Assembly: GCA_018067045.1 (NCBI GenBank)
Contig: JAGPVL010000007.1
Span: forward strand, 1-64,000
DNA from: Gammaproteobacteria bacterium
GTDB lineage: Bacteria; Pseudomonadota; Gammaproteobacteria; Pseudomonadales; Alcanivoracaceae
DNA length: 64,000 bases
Direction of reading: 5' to 3'
Below are positions 38,831-49,149 of this stretch, one piece after another; the first letter of the stretch is position 1; each line of letters starts with the position of its first letter. The notes under the pieces were generated by a model. It was given only the letters and a program-made list of their open reading frames with translations, was not told the origin of the DNA and searched no databases. Position numbers and translations under genes: made by a program.

Positions 38831-39982
38831 CTATTTCAGCGCCTCAACGCTGTACGCGGCGAGCTCGCCATCTCCACTGAGAGCGTACAGAGTGTCATCA
38901 TAAACCAGAGGCGGCGCTGCAAAGCCATCCGGATCAAAAAAACGTTGGGCGACAATACCGCCATCAATCACATCCAGCCAATGCAAGTAGCCGTCTGCAT
39001 CACCTGTTACAACAAGCCCTTTCTGAATGGCTGTACCGTTCAGCACGCGACCATAAAGACTGTCGTTTTTCCAAAGCGCCGATCCCGTGCGTTGGTCAAT
39101 ACTCCAAACCAATCCATGGTCATCCGCAATAAACAGGGCGCCGACATCGCTGCTCACTTGCTGGTAGCTGGACATGTCTTTGTCCCAGTAAGGCCGACCG
39201 CTGTCTTCTTCAAGCACCGCCACCTTGCCTTGGAACGTCACAGCAAAAACACCGCCGCCTTCAACAATGAGGTTAGCGTCGATATCGACCAAGCGATCCA
39301 ACTCAGATCGCCCGGTAGGCTCCGCCACACGGCGATCCCAAACGGGAATACCTGTCGCCTCCTCAAGCACAACAACCTTGCCCGACGCATAAGCAGTATA
39401 AACTTTTCCCGACGCCACTAACGGCGACGAGGTGCCGCGCAACGTTAGAATGGGTACGGCTTCTTCGTGAATCCAAATGCTTTCGCCACTGTCCACATTT
39501 AACGCCGTAACACGACCATCAAGCGTCTGCACAATCACTTTATCTGCACTTATCGTTGGCGCGGACAACACTTCACTCGACAATCTAACGCGCCACTTTT
39601 CTTCACCTGATGTCGCATCGAGCGCCAACGCGTCACCGTCACGGGTACCGATAATTAGATAACCGTAACCCGCTGTCATGCCACCAACGCGCATTGATAA
39701 ATCTTTACGCCAAATCTTCTTCCCGCTGTGCCGGTCGTAGCAATACAAACGACCACGAATATCTGCGGTATACAAAAACTGCTCTGTCGCCACCGGCTTC
39801 AGCATCAGCGATCCACGATGATTACCGAACCCCGCATCACGATGCCATAAACGATCAACATCAAAACGCTTTTCAAAAGAAGGTAACGGCGCGGGCTCAA
39901 TAGCATTGGGGTTACTGCTGCAGCCGTGTAATGCACACGCGGCAACAACAGAAACAACACACAGAAGCAGACGTTTTTTCAC
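38831..39982 (-). CDS. bamB: Outer membrane assembly factor BamB (lipoprotein)
   Basis: Lipoprotein of the BAM complex that inserts beta-barrel proteins. The 383 residues have a lipoprotein signal (lipobox LHGC, Cys 21) and an eight-bladed PQQ-type beta-propeller with repeats such as LYCYDRHSGKKIWRKDL, ALDATSGEEKWRVRL and VWSIDQRTGSALWKNDS. The start is GTG at 39982, overlapping the YfgM stop by four bases (GTGA). In the same cluster as der, hisS and rodZ. Confidence 0.95.
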   Translation of the reverse strand: MKKRLLLCVVSVVAACALHGCSSNPNAIEPAPLPSFEKRFDVDRLWHRDAGFGNHRGSLMLKPVATEQFLYTADIRGRLYCYDRHSGKKIWRKDLSMRVGGMTAGYGYLIIGTRDGDALALDATSGEEKWRVRLSSEVLSAPTISADKVIVQTLDGRVTALNVDSGESIWIHEEAVPILTLRGTSSPLVASGKVYTAYASGKVVVLEEATGIPVWDRRVAEPTGRSELDRLVDIDANLIVEGGGVFAVTFQGKVAVLEEDSGRPYWDKDMSSYQQVSSDVGALFIADDHGLVWSIDQRTGSALWKNDSLYGRVLNGTAIQKGLVVTGDADGYLHWLDVIDGGIVAQRFFDPDGFAAPPLVYDDTLYALSGDGELAAYSVEALK

Positions 39983-40638
39983 GATGCTGGCGCCAAGTCT
40001 TGCAGCTTCATTCTTACCAACTCGCGCTGAGCCTCACCCTCTGTGCTTTCGAGTGCCGCACCATATGCCTTGCGCGCACCTTCAATATCATCCAGGGCAA
40101 ACAGAATGTCGCCTTTTAGCTCCTGCACTTGGCCTTCAAACGCTGCCGGCACATTACCCGATAAAAGCGCTTGTGCCGCGTCATATTCACCCAGCTGCAC
40201 CTGTACTCGTGCCAGCCTTAATGTCGCTACCCACTTCAATGAATCTGATTCGGGATCATTCACAACTCTCTGTAAATGCGCGACGGCAGAAGCATAATCG
40301 CCAGACTCCACCGCAAGGCGCGCCAACGTCAGTGAGGCATAGTCGGCATAGGCAGAATCAGAAAAATCCGCCAATAAACGCTCGGCGCTCTGCTCCACAA
40401 CCTGCTTAGCCTGCTCCGCCTGAGCAGCATCAACGCCGCGCATCGTCTCAAGACTCGTCGTCATTTCCTGATACAAGGTCGATGCTTCGTGACCCTGCTC
40501 GCCCTGATAGCCCTGCCATTGGCGCCAGCCAAGCAGCGCGGCAACAGCAACAACGATCGCAACAATGACGCCAACGCCATTTGCCGCCCACCAATTCCGG
40601 ATCATCTCAACCTGTTCTTCTTCGCTGTAATCAGCCAT
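39979..40638 (-). CDS. yfgM: YfgM-family ancillary SecYEG translocon subunit
   Basis: A 219-residue inner-membrane protein with a short cytosolic N-terminus ([17 protein letters not shown]), one transmembrane helix (about 20-40) and a periplasmic TPR-like domain (TPR_21 type). In E. coli, YfgM works with the chaperone PpiD at the Sec translocon. It overlaps hisS by eight bases upstream and bamB by four downstream. The ATG is at 40638. Confidence 0.92.
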   Translation of the reverse strand: MADYSEEEQVEMIRNWWAANGVGVIVAIVVAVAALLGWRQWQGYQGEQGHEASTLYQEMTTSLETMRGVDAAQAEQAKQVVEQSAERLLADFSDSAYADYASLTLARLAVESGDYASAVAHLQRVVNDPESDSLKWVATLRLARVQVQLGEYDAAQALLSGNVPAAFEGQVQELKGDILFALDDIEGARKAYGAALESTEGEAQRELVRMKLQDLAPAS

Positions 40639-41926
40639 TTACTTCTCCTGAGACAAAGTGCGCTGCCAACCAATCGGCGAGCGCCGCTTGTGCAACCTGT
40701 TGTTGTTCGATTATTCCACGCATGTCTTTCACACTAACCGTCTTCGCCGCGATTTCGTCTTCGCCGAGAATCAAGGTAAAGCGCGCGCCACTGCGGTCAG
40801 CTTTTTTCATCTGCGCTTTCAGGCCACCGCCGCCGCAATGGCACTGAACACGAATGCCTGCAAGCGTGTCACGTAGCGACTCCGCCAACATTAACGCTGT
40901 AATTTTCTCCGCACCGTTCTCCGCAACAGACACCACGTAGATGTCCGCGGGCGTAGGGAGTTCCGGCATTTGCTGCTCTAGCAGCAAAATCAATCGCTCA
41001 ATCCCCATGGCGAAACCCACCGCAGGGGTGCTGCGTCCACCGAGCTGCTCAACCAAACCATCATAACGACCACCAGCACAGACCGTGCCCTGAGCCCCTA
41101 GGTCATCGGTAATCCATTCGAAAACCGTTTTGCCGTAATAATCGAGGCCACGTACCAAAGCAGGGTTAATCTGATATTCAACGCCCGCCCGATCCAGTAT
41201 CGCGCGCAAACCTTCGAAGTGCTCGCGGGCATCGTCACTGAGATACTCGGTCAATAGCGGTGCGTCTTTTAACACCTCACGAGTGCCGGCATCTTTCGCA
41301 TCCAGTACACGCAAGGGGTTACGTGCCAAACGACGCTTGCTGTCTTCATCCAAGCGATCTTCATGAGCCGACAAATACACAACCAATGCATCACGATATC
41401 GGGCGCGATCTTCACTGCTGCCGAGGCTATTCAGCTCCAAGCGCACACGACCACTTAGGCCTAACTCACGCCACAACCGCGCCGTCAGCAAAATGACCTC
41501 GGCATCAATATCCGGCCCATCCATACCAAACGTCTCAACGCCAATTTGATGAAACTGACGATAACGACCCGCCTGCGGACGCTCATGGCGAAACATTGGA
41601 CCTAAATACCAAAGCCTCTGCACCTGATTAAACAACAAACCATGCTGTTCACAGGCACGCACACAGCTCGCCGTCCCCTCTGGACGCAACGTAAGGGAAT
41701 CGCCGTTGCGGTCATCAAAGGTGTACATTTCTTTTTCGACAATATCGGTCACTTCACCGATAGAGCGCTTAAATAGCTCGGTATGCTCAACCACCGGCAT
41801 ACGAATTTCTTGATAGCCATAGCTGGCCAGCACGTTTTTCACGCGCGACTCAAGCCACTGCCATAAAGCACTCTGCTCCGGCAGGATGTCATTCATCCCG
41901 CGAATAGAGGCTATTTTTTTACTCAA
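40631..41926 (-). CDS. hisS: Histidine--tRNA ligase
   Basis: Class II aminoacyl-tRNA synthetase of 431 residues. The catalytic core has [12 protein letters not shown], motif 2 in [16 protein letters not shown], the histidine-specific [15 protein letters not shown] and [13 protein letters not shown], then the C-terminal anticodon-binding domain. The correct start is TTG at 41926: AGGAG lies seven bases upstream and [12 protein letters not shown] lines up with the family N-terminus. A longer open frame to 41998 would run into ispG and is not family-like. Confidence 0.97.
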   Translation of the reverse strand: MSKKIASIRGMNDILPEQSALWQWLESRVKNVLASYGYQEIRMPVVEHTELFKRSIGEVTDIVEKEMYTFDDRNGDSLTLRPEGTASCVRACEQHGLLFNQVQRLWYLGPMFRHERPQAGRYRQFHQIGVETFGMDGPDIDAEVILLTARLWRELGLSGRVRLELNSLGSSEDRARYRDALVVYLSAHEDRLDEDSKRRLARNPLRVLDAKDAGTREVLKDAPLLTEYLSDDAREHFEGLRAILDRAGVEYQINPALVRGLDYYGKTVFEWITDDLGAQGTVCAGGRYDGLVEQLGGRSTPAVGFAMGIERLILLLEQQMPELPTPADIYVVSVAENGAEKITALMLAESLRDTLAGIRVQCHCGGGGLKAQMKKADRSGARFTLILGEDEIAAKTVSVKDMRGIIEQQQVAQAALADWLAAHFVSGEVNG

Positions 41927-41984
41927 TTGAAAACTCCTGACACACGACCGAATGTAACCGTTCAACGACGCACACGCAGACAAG

Positions 41985-43103
41985 CTAGCTACGCACAATA
42001 ACGCCCTTTTCTTTATCGTCGTGCATTCTCTTTACTTTATCGCGAACCATTTTCTCAAGTTCGTCGACCAAGTTTTCTTTCTGGATGTGATGGCTCTTTT
42101 CACCATCCACATACGACAAATTATTTGGCGTTCCACCGCTAAGACCAATATCGGCTTCCCGCGCCTCACCCGGCCCGTTCACCAAACAGCCAATCACGGC
42201 CAAATCCACGGACTCACCAATATCTTCAAGCCGCGCTTCTAATTCATTCACCGTCGCGATTACATCAAAATTCTGCCGTGAGCAACTTGGACAAGCGATA
42301 ATATTGACGCCCTTCTTACGCAACAGCAGACTTTTAAGAATATCGAATCCGACCTTCACTTCTTCAACCGGATCAGCTGCCAGCGAAATTCGAATGGTGT
42401 CACCAATGCCTTCCATCAATAGCTGGCCGAGCGCAATCGCAGACTTCACTGTACCGGAACGAAACGTACCGGCTTCAGTAACCCCTAAGTGAAGGGGCTG
42501 TTCAATTTGCTGAGACAACTTACGGTAGGCTTGCAGCGTCATAAAAACATTAGATGCCTTAACACTGACTTTGAATTCTTGGAAATCATAACGATCAAGC
42601 AATTCGACATTGCGCAACGCGGATTCAACCAACGCGTCGCTGGTCGGCTCGCCGTACTTGCGCTGTAACTCTTTTTCCAATGAGCCCGCATTTACACCAA
42701 TGCGGATAGGCACATTATTATGACGCGCCGCCTCAATAACCTCACGGACACGATCATCGCGGCCTATATTGCCGGGATTAATACGCAAGCAATCAGCTAC
42801 ATCGGCAACAGCCAGTGCGATCTTGTAATCAAAATGGATGTCCGCAACAAGCGGTACTTCTACCCTTGCACGAATTTTTCGAAAGGCCTCTGCGGCCTCC
42901 ATAGTCGGTACCGAAACACGAACGATATCAACGCCAGCGCCACGAGCTTTTTGTATCTGTGCGACAGTGGCATCGACATCGCAAGTCTCGGTATTGGTCA
43001 TCGTCTGCACGGAAATCGGCGCATCACCACCGACAGCAACATGACCCACCATTATCTGGCGTGTTTTACGTCGTTGAATCTTCACTTCTTGATGCATAGA
43101 CAT
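41985..43103 (-). CDS. ispG: 4-hydroxy-3-methylbut-2-enyl diphosphate synthase (flavodoxin)
   Basis: Fe-S enzyme of the MEP isoprenoid pathway, 372 residues. The N-terminal TIM barrel ([26 protein letters not shown]) is followed by the cluster-binding domain with the Cys ligands in [10 protein letters not shown] and [10 protein letters not shown]. It needs a 4Fe-4S cluster, presumably supplied by the Suf system encoded nearby. The start may be this ATG or the one two codons later; neither has a strong ribosome-binding site. Confidence 0.97.
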   Translation of the reverse strand: MSMHQEVKIQRRKTRQIMVGHVAVGGDAPISVQTMTNTETCDVDATVAQIQKARGAGVDIVRVSVPTMEAAEAFRKIRARVEVPLVADIHFDYKIALAVADVADCLRINPGNIGRDDRVREVIEAARHNNVPIRIGVNAGSLEKELQRKYGEPTSDALVESALRNVELLDRYDFQEFKVSVKASNVFMTLQAYRKLSQQIEQPLHLGVTEAGTFRSGTVKSAIALGQLLMEGIGDTIRISLAADPVEEVKVGFDILKSLLLRKKGVNIIACPSCSRQNFDVIATVNELEARLEDIGESVDLAVIGCLVNGPGEAREADIGLSGGTPNNLSYVDGEKSHHIQKENLVDELEKMVRDKVKRMHDDKEKGVIVRS

Positions 43104-43113
43104 ATTAACTAGT

Positions 43114-43917
43114 TCACTCAGCGCGCAGCGTTAAAACACGGCCCGGCTTTGCCGTTGGCACCGATACCGAGCTGTCATTTACCGTTATCGACGATACGGC
43201 CGCAGCATTCCCAAGCGTGACACGAAACGGCGACTGCCCCCTTACGACTAATTTATTCGCAGCACTTTTCTGCCCGGTAAACACTGTCGCGCCGGTAGCG
43301 TCACTCACTTTAACCCAGCAGTCATCCGAAAAATTAACCTTCAAAACATCGGCGGAGACCGCAACGACCTCCGCCAACGGGGTTAACACTTCTTCGGCTT
43401 CTGCCTCAGTCGGCTGAGACTCTTGCTCTACGCCATCAGTCGCGCCATCAACAAGAGGCGCCTCGTCACCCGTCGGCTCCACAACCGCCGCCGCAACTGG
43501 CTCATCATGGATGCCCACGTCTTGCGCCGAGACATCAACCGCCTCCGGGGAGAACGCAAACCAAAGCACTATTATTAACGCAACGACACTGATCCCTGCG
43601 TAAAGCAACCAAGACTGTGGTACATACTGCGTACTTGGCTGCTCCGTGCGCTCAGGCGTATTCGCGGACACTTCCTCCGCCATCACTTGAGAAAACATGT
43701 TGGCAATATCATCGCCGGGCAAGCCGACGAGGCGGGCATAATTACGCAAGTAGCCTTTCACAAACGCTGCCTCTGGCAGGCGCTCATAGTCATCCGCCTC
43801 TAGCGCCTTCACGTAGGCCGTCGACATATGCAGCGCCTGAGCTACATCCGTAACACTCAGCCCTTTCGCATCACGCGCGTCGCTCAAGCGTTTACCAGGT
43901 AAAAGAACATGGCTCAT
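43114..43917 (-). CDS. rodZ: RodZ-family cytoskeleton protein
   Basis: A 267-residue inner-membrane protein that links MreB to the cell-wall synthesis machinery. The N-terminal HTH_25 domain (about 8-80; [39 protein letters not shown]), one transmembrane helix (about 108-126), an acidic Glu/Thr-rich periplasmic linker and a C-terminal DUF4115 beta domain ([18 protein letters not shown]). It overlaps pilW by four bases (ATGA). Confidence 0.94.
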   Translation of the reverse strand: MSHVLLPGKRLSDARDAKGLSVTDVAQALHMSTAYVKALEADDYERLPEAAFVKGYLRNYARLVGLPGDDIANMFSQVMAEEVSANTPERTEQPSTQYVPQSWLLYAGISVVALIIVLWFAFSPEAVDVSAQDVGIHDEPVAAAVVEPTGDEAPLVDGATDGVEQESQPTEAEAEEVLTPLAEVVAVSADVLKVNFSDDCWVKVSDATGATVFTGQKSAANKLVVRGQSPFRVTLGNAAAVSSITVNDSSVSVPTAKPGRVLTLRAE

Positions 43918-44678
43918 GAGCTACTCCCACGCCATTTCTTCCACGCTTGGTACTCTGCTGATTTGGGATAGAGGTTTTTCAGTGCTAATTCATAGCTAGA
44001 TGAACGATCAAGCTGCTTTAACTCTGTCGTAATCCTAATCCCAAGCCAAAGCGCTCTGGCAGGTTGCGGATTAACCGCCCGAGCATAGTTGCTATAGTAA
44101 AAATCTGCGGCTTTCAGATCGCCTTGATCGTAATGCAAGTCAGCCAGCTCAAGCGCAGGAGCAGAGCTTCCGGGATTAAGGCGTATTGCCTTATTAAAGG
44201 CATCTTTAGCCTCATCCTTCTTGTCCATCGCGACCAAAACACGGCCCTTATTTTCATAAGCTAGCGACCGGTTGTCATTCGTAGCGCTTTCTGCCGCCAA
44301 AGAAAACTGCTTAATGGCGCCGTCATAATCGTTTTTGCGCGCAAGAAAAGTGCCGTAATTATTGCGCGCCGCAGAAAACTTTGGGTCCGCCTTCAACGCC
44401 TTCTTGTACTGTTCCTCTTCACGCTTATCATCACGCTCATAACGATACAGTAATGCCAGCGCGTTATGCGCTTCTGCACTATCTTCATCAACTTCAACAG
44501 CTTTAGTAAGGTGTCGCCGTGCATTCGCTGGCTGGTTTTGACGCATGTATTCCAAGCCGGCAGCGACATGGCTACTCGCCGCTCTCTTATTATCAACTTT
44601 CTTATCGCTAACGGTTACGCAAGCAGATAGCGACACAAAAAACGCCACCAATATTATTGTTATAGTCGAATTGCGCAT
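43914..44678 (-). CDS. pilW: Type IV pilus biogenesis/stability lipoprotein PilW (PilF)
   Basis: A 254-residue lipoprotein (signal with lipobox LSAC, Cys 20) made of TPR repeats (AGLEYMRQNQPANARRHLTK, AEAHNALALLYRYERDD, FSAARNNYGTFLARKNDY). It acts as the pilotin that brings the PilQ secretin to the outer membrane, so type IV pili are expected in this organism. It starts two bases after the rlmN stop. Confidence 0.95.
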   Translation of the reverse strand: MRNSTITIILVAFFVSLSACVTVSDKKVDNKRAASSHVAAGLEYMRQNQPANARRHLTKAVEVDEDSAEAHNALALLYRYERDDKREEEQYKKALKADPKFSAARNNYGTFLARKNDYDGAIKQFSLAAESATNDNRSLAYENKGRVLVAMDKKDEAKDAFNKAIRLNPGSSAPALELADLHYDQGDLKAADFYYSNYARAVNPQPARALWLGIRITTELKQLDRSSSYELALKNLYPKSAEYQAWKKWRGSSS

Positions 44679-44680
44679 AC

Positions 44681-45808
44681 CTAATCATCACTCCCAGCGG
44701 CTCGCAGGAAAACTTCCTGTTGCCAACGTTCACTACGGCGCGTTCTATCCATGACATCGCCGACGAGTTGCCCACATGCAGCATCAATATCATCACCGCG
44801 CGTTGTCCGCACAGTGGTCATCAAACCATTACTATTAAGAAGCTTATGAAAAGCCATTATGTCTTTTTGCTTAGAGCGCTCATATCCCGCATGCGGAAAT
44901 GGATTAAACGGAATTAAATTAAGCTTAACCGGAAGATCTGTCAGCAATGCCACCAACTGGCGCGCGTGCTCAAGCTGGTCGTTAACGCCACGAAGCATCA
45001 CATACTCCATGGTGATGCTTTTATGCTTATGCGGTATTTTTTCGCTATAGCGACGACATGCATTTAGCAGTTCACTCAAAGGATATTTCTTATTGATCGG
45101 CACAAGCTCATTACGCAATTCATCATTCGGCGCATGCAGCGAGATCGCCAGCGACACATCCATAACTTCACTGAGCTTATCAATCATCGGTACGATGCCA
45201 GACGTGCTCAAAGTAATGCGCCGTTTTGAAATGCCGTACGCCATATCTTCTTTCATCAACTTCATCGAACGCACAACGTTATCGAAGTTGAGCAAAGGCT
45301 CACCCATCCCCATCATGACCACATTGGTCACCGGATGCTGACTCAAGTTTTTTCGGGGGCCAAACGACCGACAAGCCAGCCAAACCTGACCAATGATTTC
45401 AGCGCTGCTTAAATCGCGCTGAAACCCTTGTTTGCCGGTTGAACAGAAGCTGCAGTCGAGCGCACAACCAACCTGAGACGACACGCACAGTGTGCCTCGG
45501 CGTCCGTCAGGAATAAAAACAGTCTCAACCGCTCCACCCCCATCAACTTTCAAAACCCATTTACGGGTACCGTCTCTGGAAATGTCTTGCTGCAGAACTT
45601 CAGGCGGACGGACTTCGGCGATTTCGCTCAGCTTCTCACGCAGCCCTTTGCCAATATCGGTCATTTGCTCGAAATCATCGACCTGCTGAACATAGATCCA
45701 CTTGAGCATCTGATGAGCCCGAAATTTCTTTTCGCCAAGCGAAAGAAAGAAGGCTTCCATCTCCTCACGGGTCTTTCCCAACAAATTGATTTTTTCCGCC
45801 GCACTCAC
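44681..45808 (-). CDS. rlmN: Dual-specificity RNA methyltransferase RlmN
   Basis: Radical SAM enzyme that makes 2-methyladenine at A2503 of 23S rRNA and A37 of some tRNAs. The 375 residues include [16 protein letters not shown] at the start, the radical SAM triad in [12 protein letters not shown], the [10 protein letters not shown] motif, and the acceptor Cys in [11 protein letters not shown] near the C-terminus. I chose GTG at 45808 ([10 protein letters not shown]) because the family N-terminus begins there and no ATG fits; the frame stays open to an ATG at 45889. Confidence 0.94.
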   Translation of the reverse strand: MSAAEKINLLGKTREEMEAFFLSLGEKKFRAHQMLKWIYVQQVDDFEQMTDIGKGLREKLSEIAEVRPPEVLQQDISRDGTRKWVLKVDGGGAVETVFIPDGRRGTLCVSSQVGCALDCSFCSTGKQGFQRDLSSAEIIGQVWLACRSFGPRKNLSQHPVTNVVMMGMGEPLLNFDNVVRSMKLMKEDMAYGISKRRITLSTSGIVPMIDKLSEVMDVSLAISLHAPNDELRNELVPINKKYPLSELLNACRRYSEKIPHKHKSITMEYVMLRGVNDQLEHARQLVALLTDLPVKLNLIPFNPFPHAGYERSKQKDIMAFHKLLNSNGLMTTVRTTRGDDIDAACGQLVGDVMDRTRRSERWQQEVFLRAAGSDD

Positions 45809-46160
45809 AGGAGCTGACCTCGATATATTAAGCAACCACTCACTACCAACATGACAAGCCGTTCCGGTTTGCTCGGCCCACCCCATCATGACAAATACAA
45901 ATTCTGCAATCCTTGCTACGCATCCCGACCACTTTATCGCTCCGGGCTACGTCTTCCATTCTGGTAGGCCAGCCACGCTGCCGCCACCTTTAATCGCTTC
46001 GCCTACTTCCTCGCTACTGCCCCGATACTACTCGTCAGCAGCGCCGCTTCAACTGTCGCCCATAGAGTTGCCTCTTAGACGCAACGCGAAGCACACCCCT
46101 ACCGATCGGCTCGCGCCGTCGGCAGGGGGTAACAGCCCGTATCAAATATCGAGACGGCTA
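45809..46160. other. Gene-free gap between ndk and rlmN
   Basis: About 350 bases with no credible gene on either strand; the only open frame on the plus strand (from 45888) has a low-complexity translation and no family resemblance. In Pseudomonas-type genomes ndk and rlmN are close together, so the gap is longer than usual. I see no tRNA, strong terminator or clear promoter. Confidence 0.5.
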
Positions 46161-46592
46161 CTAGCGTAGACGCGCGCAAAGCTCGCTGTCTTCGAAGAAA
46201 TACGCAATTTCACGAGCAGCAGACTCTGCTGAATCAGAGCCGTGAACCGCATTCTCATCAATAGTCTGAGCGAAATCGGCGCGAATAGTGCCCGCATCCG
46301 CATCTTTAGGGTTAGTGGCACCCATCAGATCACGGTTTTTCGCAACGGCATCTTCACCTTCCAATACCTGCACAACCACTGGACCAGAGGTCATAAAAGA
46401 CACGAGATCGCCGAAAAATGGGCGCTCACGGTGCTCAGCGTAGAAACCGCCAGCCTTATCTTGATCCAGCTGGACCATCTTCATCGCGACCACTTTCAGG
46501 CCTACTTGCTCAAAACGGCTCACAATTTGACCAACAACGTTCTTAGCAACCGCATCGGGCTTGATAATGGACAACGTACGCTCAACAGCCAT
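46161..46592 (-). CDS. ndk: Nucleoside diphosphate kinase
   Basis: A 143-residue enzyme that balances NTP pools through a phospho-His intermediate. [20 protein letters not shown] opens the protein and the catalytic His lies in [17 protein letters not shown]; length is standard. It is the most upstream gene of the block leading to der. In its leader, CCCGGA and TCCGGG (46625-46638) form a small palindrome of unknown meaning. Confidence 0.97.
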   Translation of the reverse strand: MAVERTLSIIKPDAVAKNVVGQIVSRFEQVGLKVVAMKMVQLDQDKAGGFYAEHRERPFFGDLVSFMTSGPVVVQVLEGEDAVAKNRDLMGATNPKDADAGTIRADFAQTIDENAVHGSDSAESAAREIAYFFEDSELCARLR

Positions 46593-46795
46593 CAGATCTC
46601 TCTCCAGTTAAATCAACAAACACGCCCGGACATCCGGGGCCTATTCTGAACCGGCGGATTATACGCATCTGTCAGGTCAATTTACACCTGCCCAATCACG
46701 GGCAATCGCAAGCGGATCACTCAATAGGCGCAATATATGTGAGCACACACTAACTGTCGGAACTGCGGTGGCTTTCCCCTGAGGCCTCCTTTGCA

Positions 46796-46824
46796 TATAA
46801 TACCTGACCGTTTTACTCTGGTAT
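46796..46824 (+). promoter_or_regulatory. suf promoter -10 element overlapping an IscR type-1 site
   Basis: A perfect TATAAT (46796-46801) is followed, overlapping, by a 25-base imperfect palindrome at 46800-46824 whose left half is ATACCTGACC and right half CTCTGGTAT. By my count 22 of 25 positions match the IscR type-1 consensus known from E. coli, and the location over the -10 and start region is where holo-IscR represses. The -35 element is poor. sufB starts 77 bases further on. Recognition by IscR is inference from the motif. Confidence 0.75.
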
Positions 46825-46901
46825 TCCGTCCTCCTTATTATATGGATCAGATTTCAATGTTCCTGGTCCGGACGAATCCACACGCTTAGCACGAGGCACT
46901 C

Positions 46902-48344
46902 ATGAGTAATCAGGCCGAACTAGACAAATTGGTCCGCTCCGAATATTCCGCCGGGTTTACAACCTCGGTGGAGTCCGACACGTTACCGCCAGGACTAAAT
47001 GAAGGCGTCATTCGCTTTATCTCGGAAAAAAAAGGCGAGCCTGACTGGGTTCTCGAGTGGCGCCTCGCGGCCTACAAAAAGTGGCTAGAGATGAAGACGC
47101 CAACATGGGCGCACATCCATCATCCGCCAATTGATTTCAACGAAGTCTCTTATTATTCGGCGCCGCGCAGCATGGCGGATAAGCCACAAAGCTTAGATGA
47201 AGTCGATCCGGAGTTATTGCGTACCTACGAAAAACTCGGCATTCCACTACACGAACAAGAGATGCTCGCCGGTGTCGCCGTTGACGCGGTATTCGATTCG
47301 GTTTCTGTCGCCACAACTTTTCGTAGCAAACTAAAAGAATCAGGCGTTATTTTCTGCCCGCTTTCTGAGGCGGTACACGAATACCCTGAATTGATTAAAA
47401 AGTATCTCGGCTCAGTTGTGCCGCAAGGCGACAATTATTACGCTGCGTTGAATTCTGCGGTCTTTTCCGACGGCTCGTTTGTTTATATCCCCAAAGGCGT
47501 TCGCTGCCCCATGGAGTTATCAACTTACTTCCGCATTAACGAGGCGAAAACAGGGCAGTTTGAACGCACCCTTATTATTGCCGATGAAGGTAGCCACGTA
47601 AGCTACTTAGAAGGCTGCACCGCTCCACAACGTGATGAAAATCAGTTGCACGCGGCGGTGGTTGAGCTGATTGCCCTGCCCGGTGCGACGATCAAATATT
47701 CCACCGTACAGAACTGGTACCCTGGCGACGCGGAAGGCCGTGGCGGCATCTACAACTTCGTGACCAAACGCGGCGTGTGCCACGACAACGCAAAAATTTC
47801 TTGGACGCAGGTCGAAACCGGCTCTGCCATTACGTGGAAATATCCGAGCGTTATATTACGCGGCGACAACAGCATCGGTGAGTTCTATTCCGTTGCCTTG
47901 ACCCGCAATCGTCAGCAGGCCGACACCGGCACGAAGATGATTCATCTCGGCAAAAACACGAAGAGCACTATTATCTCCAAAGGTATTTCTGCGGGTCGCA
48001 GTGAGAATGCATACCGCGGCTTAGTGCGCATTAGTCCTCGTGCTGAAAACGCGCGCAACTTTACCCAATGCGACTCTTTATTAATCGGCGATCAATGCGG
48101 CGCCCATACCTTTCCCTATATTGAAAGCCGCAACCCTTCTGCCACGCTAGAACATGAAGCCACTACGTCAAAAGTCAGTGACGACCAATTGTTTCTATGT
48201 CGGCAGCGCGGCATCGACCCAGAGAAAGCGGTGTCGATGATCGTTAACGGATTCTGTAAGGAAGTTTTCAAAGAGCTGCCCATGGAATTTGCCGTCGAGG
48301 CAGGCAAGCTACTCGAAGTGAGCCTAGAAGGCTCTGTCGGATAA
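46902..48344 (+). CDS. sufB: Fe-S cluster assembly scaffold protein SufB
   Basis: A 480-residue core of the SufBC2D scaffold on which Fe-S clusters are built. The family motifs [36 protein letters not shown] and [19 protein letters not shown] are present, including the Cys of NFTQCDSLL near the C-terminus that corresponds to the essential Cys405 of E. coli SufB. The ATG at 46902 follows GAGG. It is the first gene of sufBCDSATE; expression probably depends on the IscR-type site. Confidence 0.98.
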   Translation: MSNQAELDKLVRSEYSAGFTTSVESDTLPPGLNEGVIRFISEKKGEPDWVLEWRLAAYKKWLEMKTPTWAHIHHPPIDFNEVSYYSAPRSMADKPQSLDEVDPELLRTYEKLGIPLHEQEMLAGVAVDAVFDSVSVATTFRSKLKESGVIFCPLSEAVHEYPELIKKYLGSVVPQGDNYYAALNSAVFSDGSFVYIPKGVRCPMELSTYFRINEAKTGQFERTLIIADEGSHVSYLEGCTAPQRDENQLHAAVVELIALPGATIKYSTVQNWYPGDAEGRGGIYNFVTKRGVCHDNAKISWTQVETGSAITWKYPSVILRGDNSIGEFYSVALTRNRQQADTGTKMIHLGKNTKSTIISKGISAGRSENAYRGLVRISPRAENARNFTQCDSLLIGDQCGAHTFPYIESRNPSATLEHEATTSKVSDDQLFLCRQRGIDPEKAVSMIVNGFCKEVFKELPMEFAVEAGKLLEVSLEGSVG

Positions 48345-48349
48345 CGACC

Positions 48350-48394
48350 ATTTCACACGATACGATTTCATACGAGCCAATTTCATACGAGAGA
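48350..48394 (+). repeat. Three imperfect 15-bp tandem repeats in the sufB-sufC gap
   Basis: Copies of ATTTCA(C/T)ACGA begin at 48350, 48365 and 48380. The second and third are nearly identical (ATTTCATACGAG). They fill almost the entire 55-base gap between sufB and sufC and end at the sufC ribosome-binding site. They could come from slippage or be part of a translation or RNA-processing signal. Confidence 0.7.
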
Positions 48395-48399
48395 GACAC

Positions 48400-49149
48400 A
48401 TGCTGGAAGTAAAAGACCTGCACGCCAGTGTGGCGGGCAAAGATATTCTTAAGGGCCTGTCACTTCACATCAAGCCCGGCGAAGTACATGCGATCATGGG
48501 CCCCAATGGCTCCGGAAAAAGCACGCTCAGCAATGTGCTCGCTGGTCGTGATGGCTACGAGATCACATCCGGCGAAGCGCTATTTAACGGCGTATCCGTT
48601 GCCGACATGCTGCCAGAGGAACGCGCACGAGCCGGTATTTTTCTTGCCTTCCAATATCCGGTAGAAATTCCTGGCGTATCAAACATGGAGTTCTTGAAAT
48701 CCTCCATGGAAGCCATCTACACCGCGCGAGGGCAAGAGCCTTTAGACGCGGTCACGCTGTTACGTAAAGCGCGGGAAGTCTGCAAACTAGTAGACCTCGA
48801 CCAACAGTTTCTGAAACGTGGCGTTAACGAAGGCTTTTCCGGCGGCGAAAAGAAACGCAACGAAATTATGCAAATGTTATTGCTTGAGCCACGCCTTGCC
48901 TTGCTGGATGAGACAGATTCCGGCCTCGACATCGACGCGCTACAAGTTGTCGCAAAAGGCGTTAACTCCCTGCGCAGCCCAGAGCGCAGCATTGTCCTCG
49001 TGACACACTATCAACGCTTGCTCGACTATATCGTGCCAGACTTTGTTCACGTTCTCGCCGGCGGCCGCATTATTAAATCTGGCGGTAAAGAACTTGCTCA
49101 TGAGCTCGAAGATAAAGGTTACAGCTGGCTAGAAGGGCATGACGCATGA
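48400..49149 (+). CDS. sufC: Fe-S cluster assembly ATPase SufC
   Basis: A 249-residue ABC-type ATPase that drives the SufBCD scaffold. Walker A GPNGSGKSTLS, Q loop in FLAFQYPVEIPGV, signature FSGGEKKRNEI and Walker B LALLDETDSGLDID are all present. Its stop overlaps the sufD start (ATGA), so the two are coupled. Confidence 0.98.
   Translation: MLEVKDLHASVAGKDILKGLSLHIKPGEVHAIMGPNGSGKSTLSNVLAGRDGYEITSGEALFNGVSVADMLPEERARAGIFLAFQYPVEIPGVSNMEFLKSSMEAIYTARGQEPLDAVTLLRKAREVCKLVDLDQQFLKRGVNEGFSGGEKKRNEIMQMLLLEPRLALLDETDSGLDIDALQVVAKGVNSLRSPERSIVLVTHYQRLLDYIVPDFVHVLAGGRIIKSGGKELAHELEDKGYSWLEGHDA

Noticed and set aside
45888-46169. 93-residue plus-strand open frame in the ndk-rlmN gap
   Set aside because: Low-complexity Ser/Pro/Leu-rich translation, overlaps the end of ndk, no ribosome-binding site.
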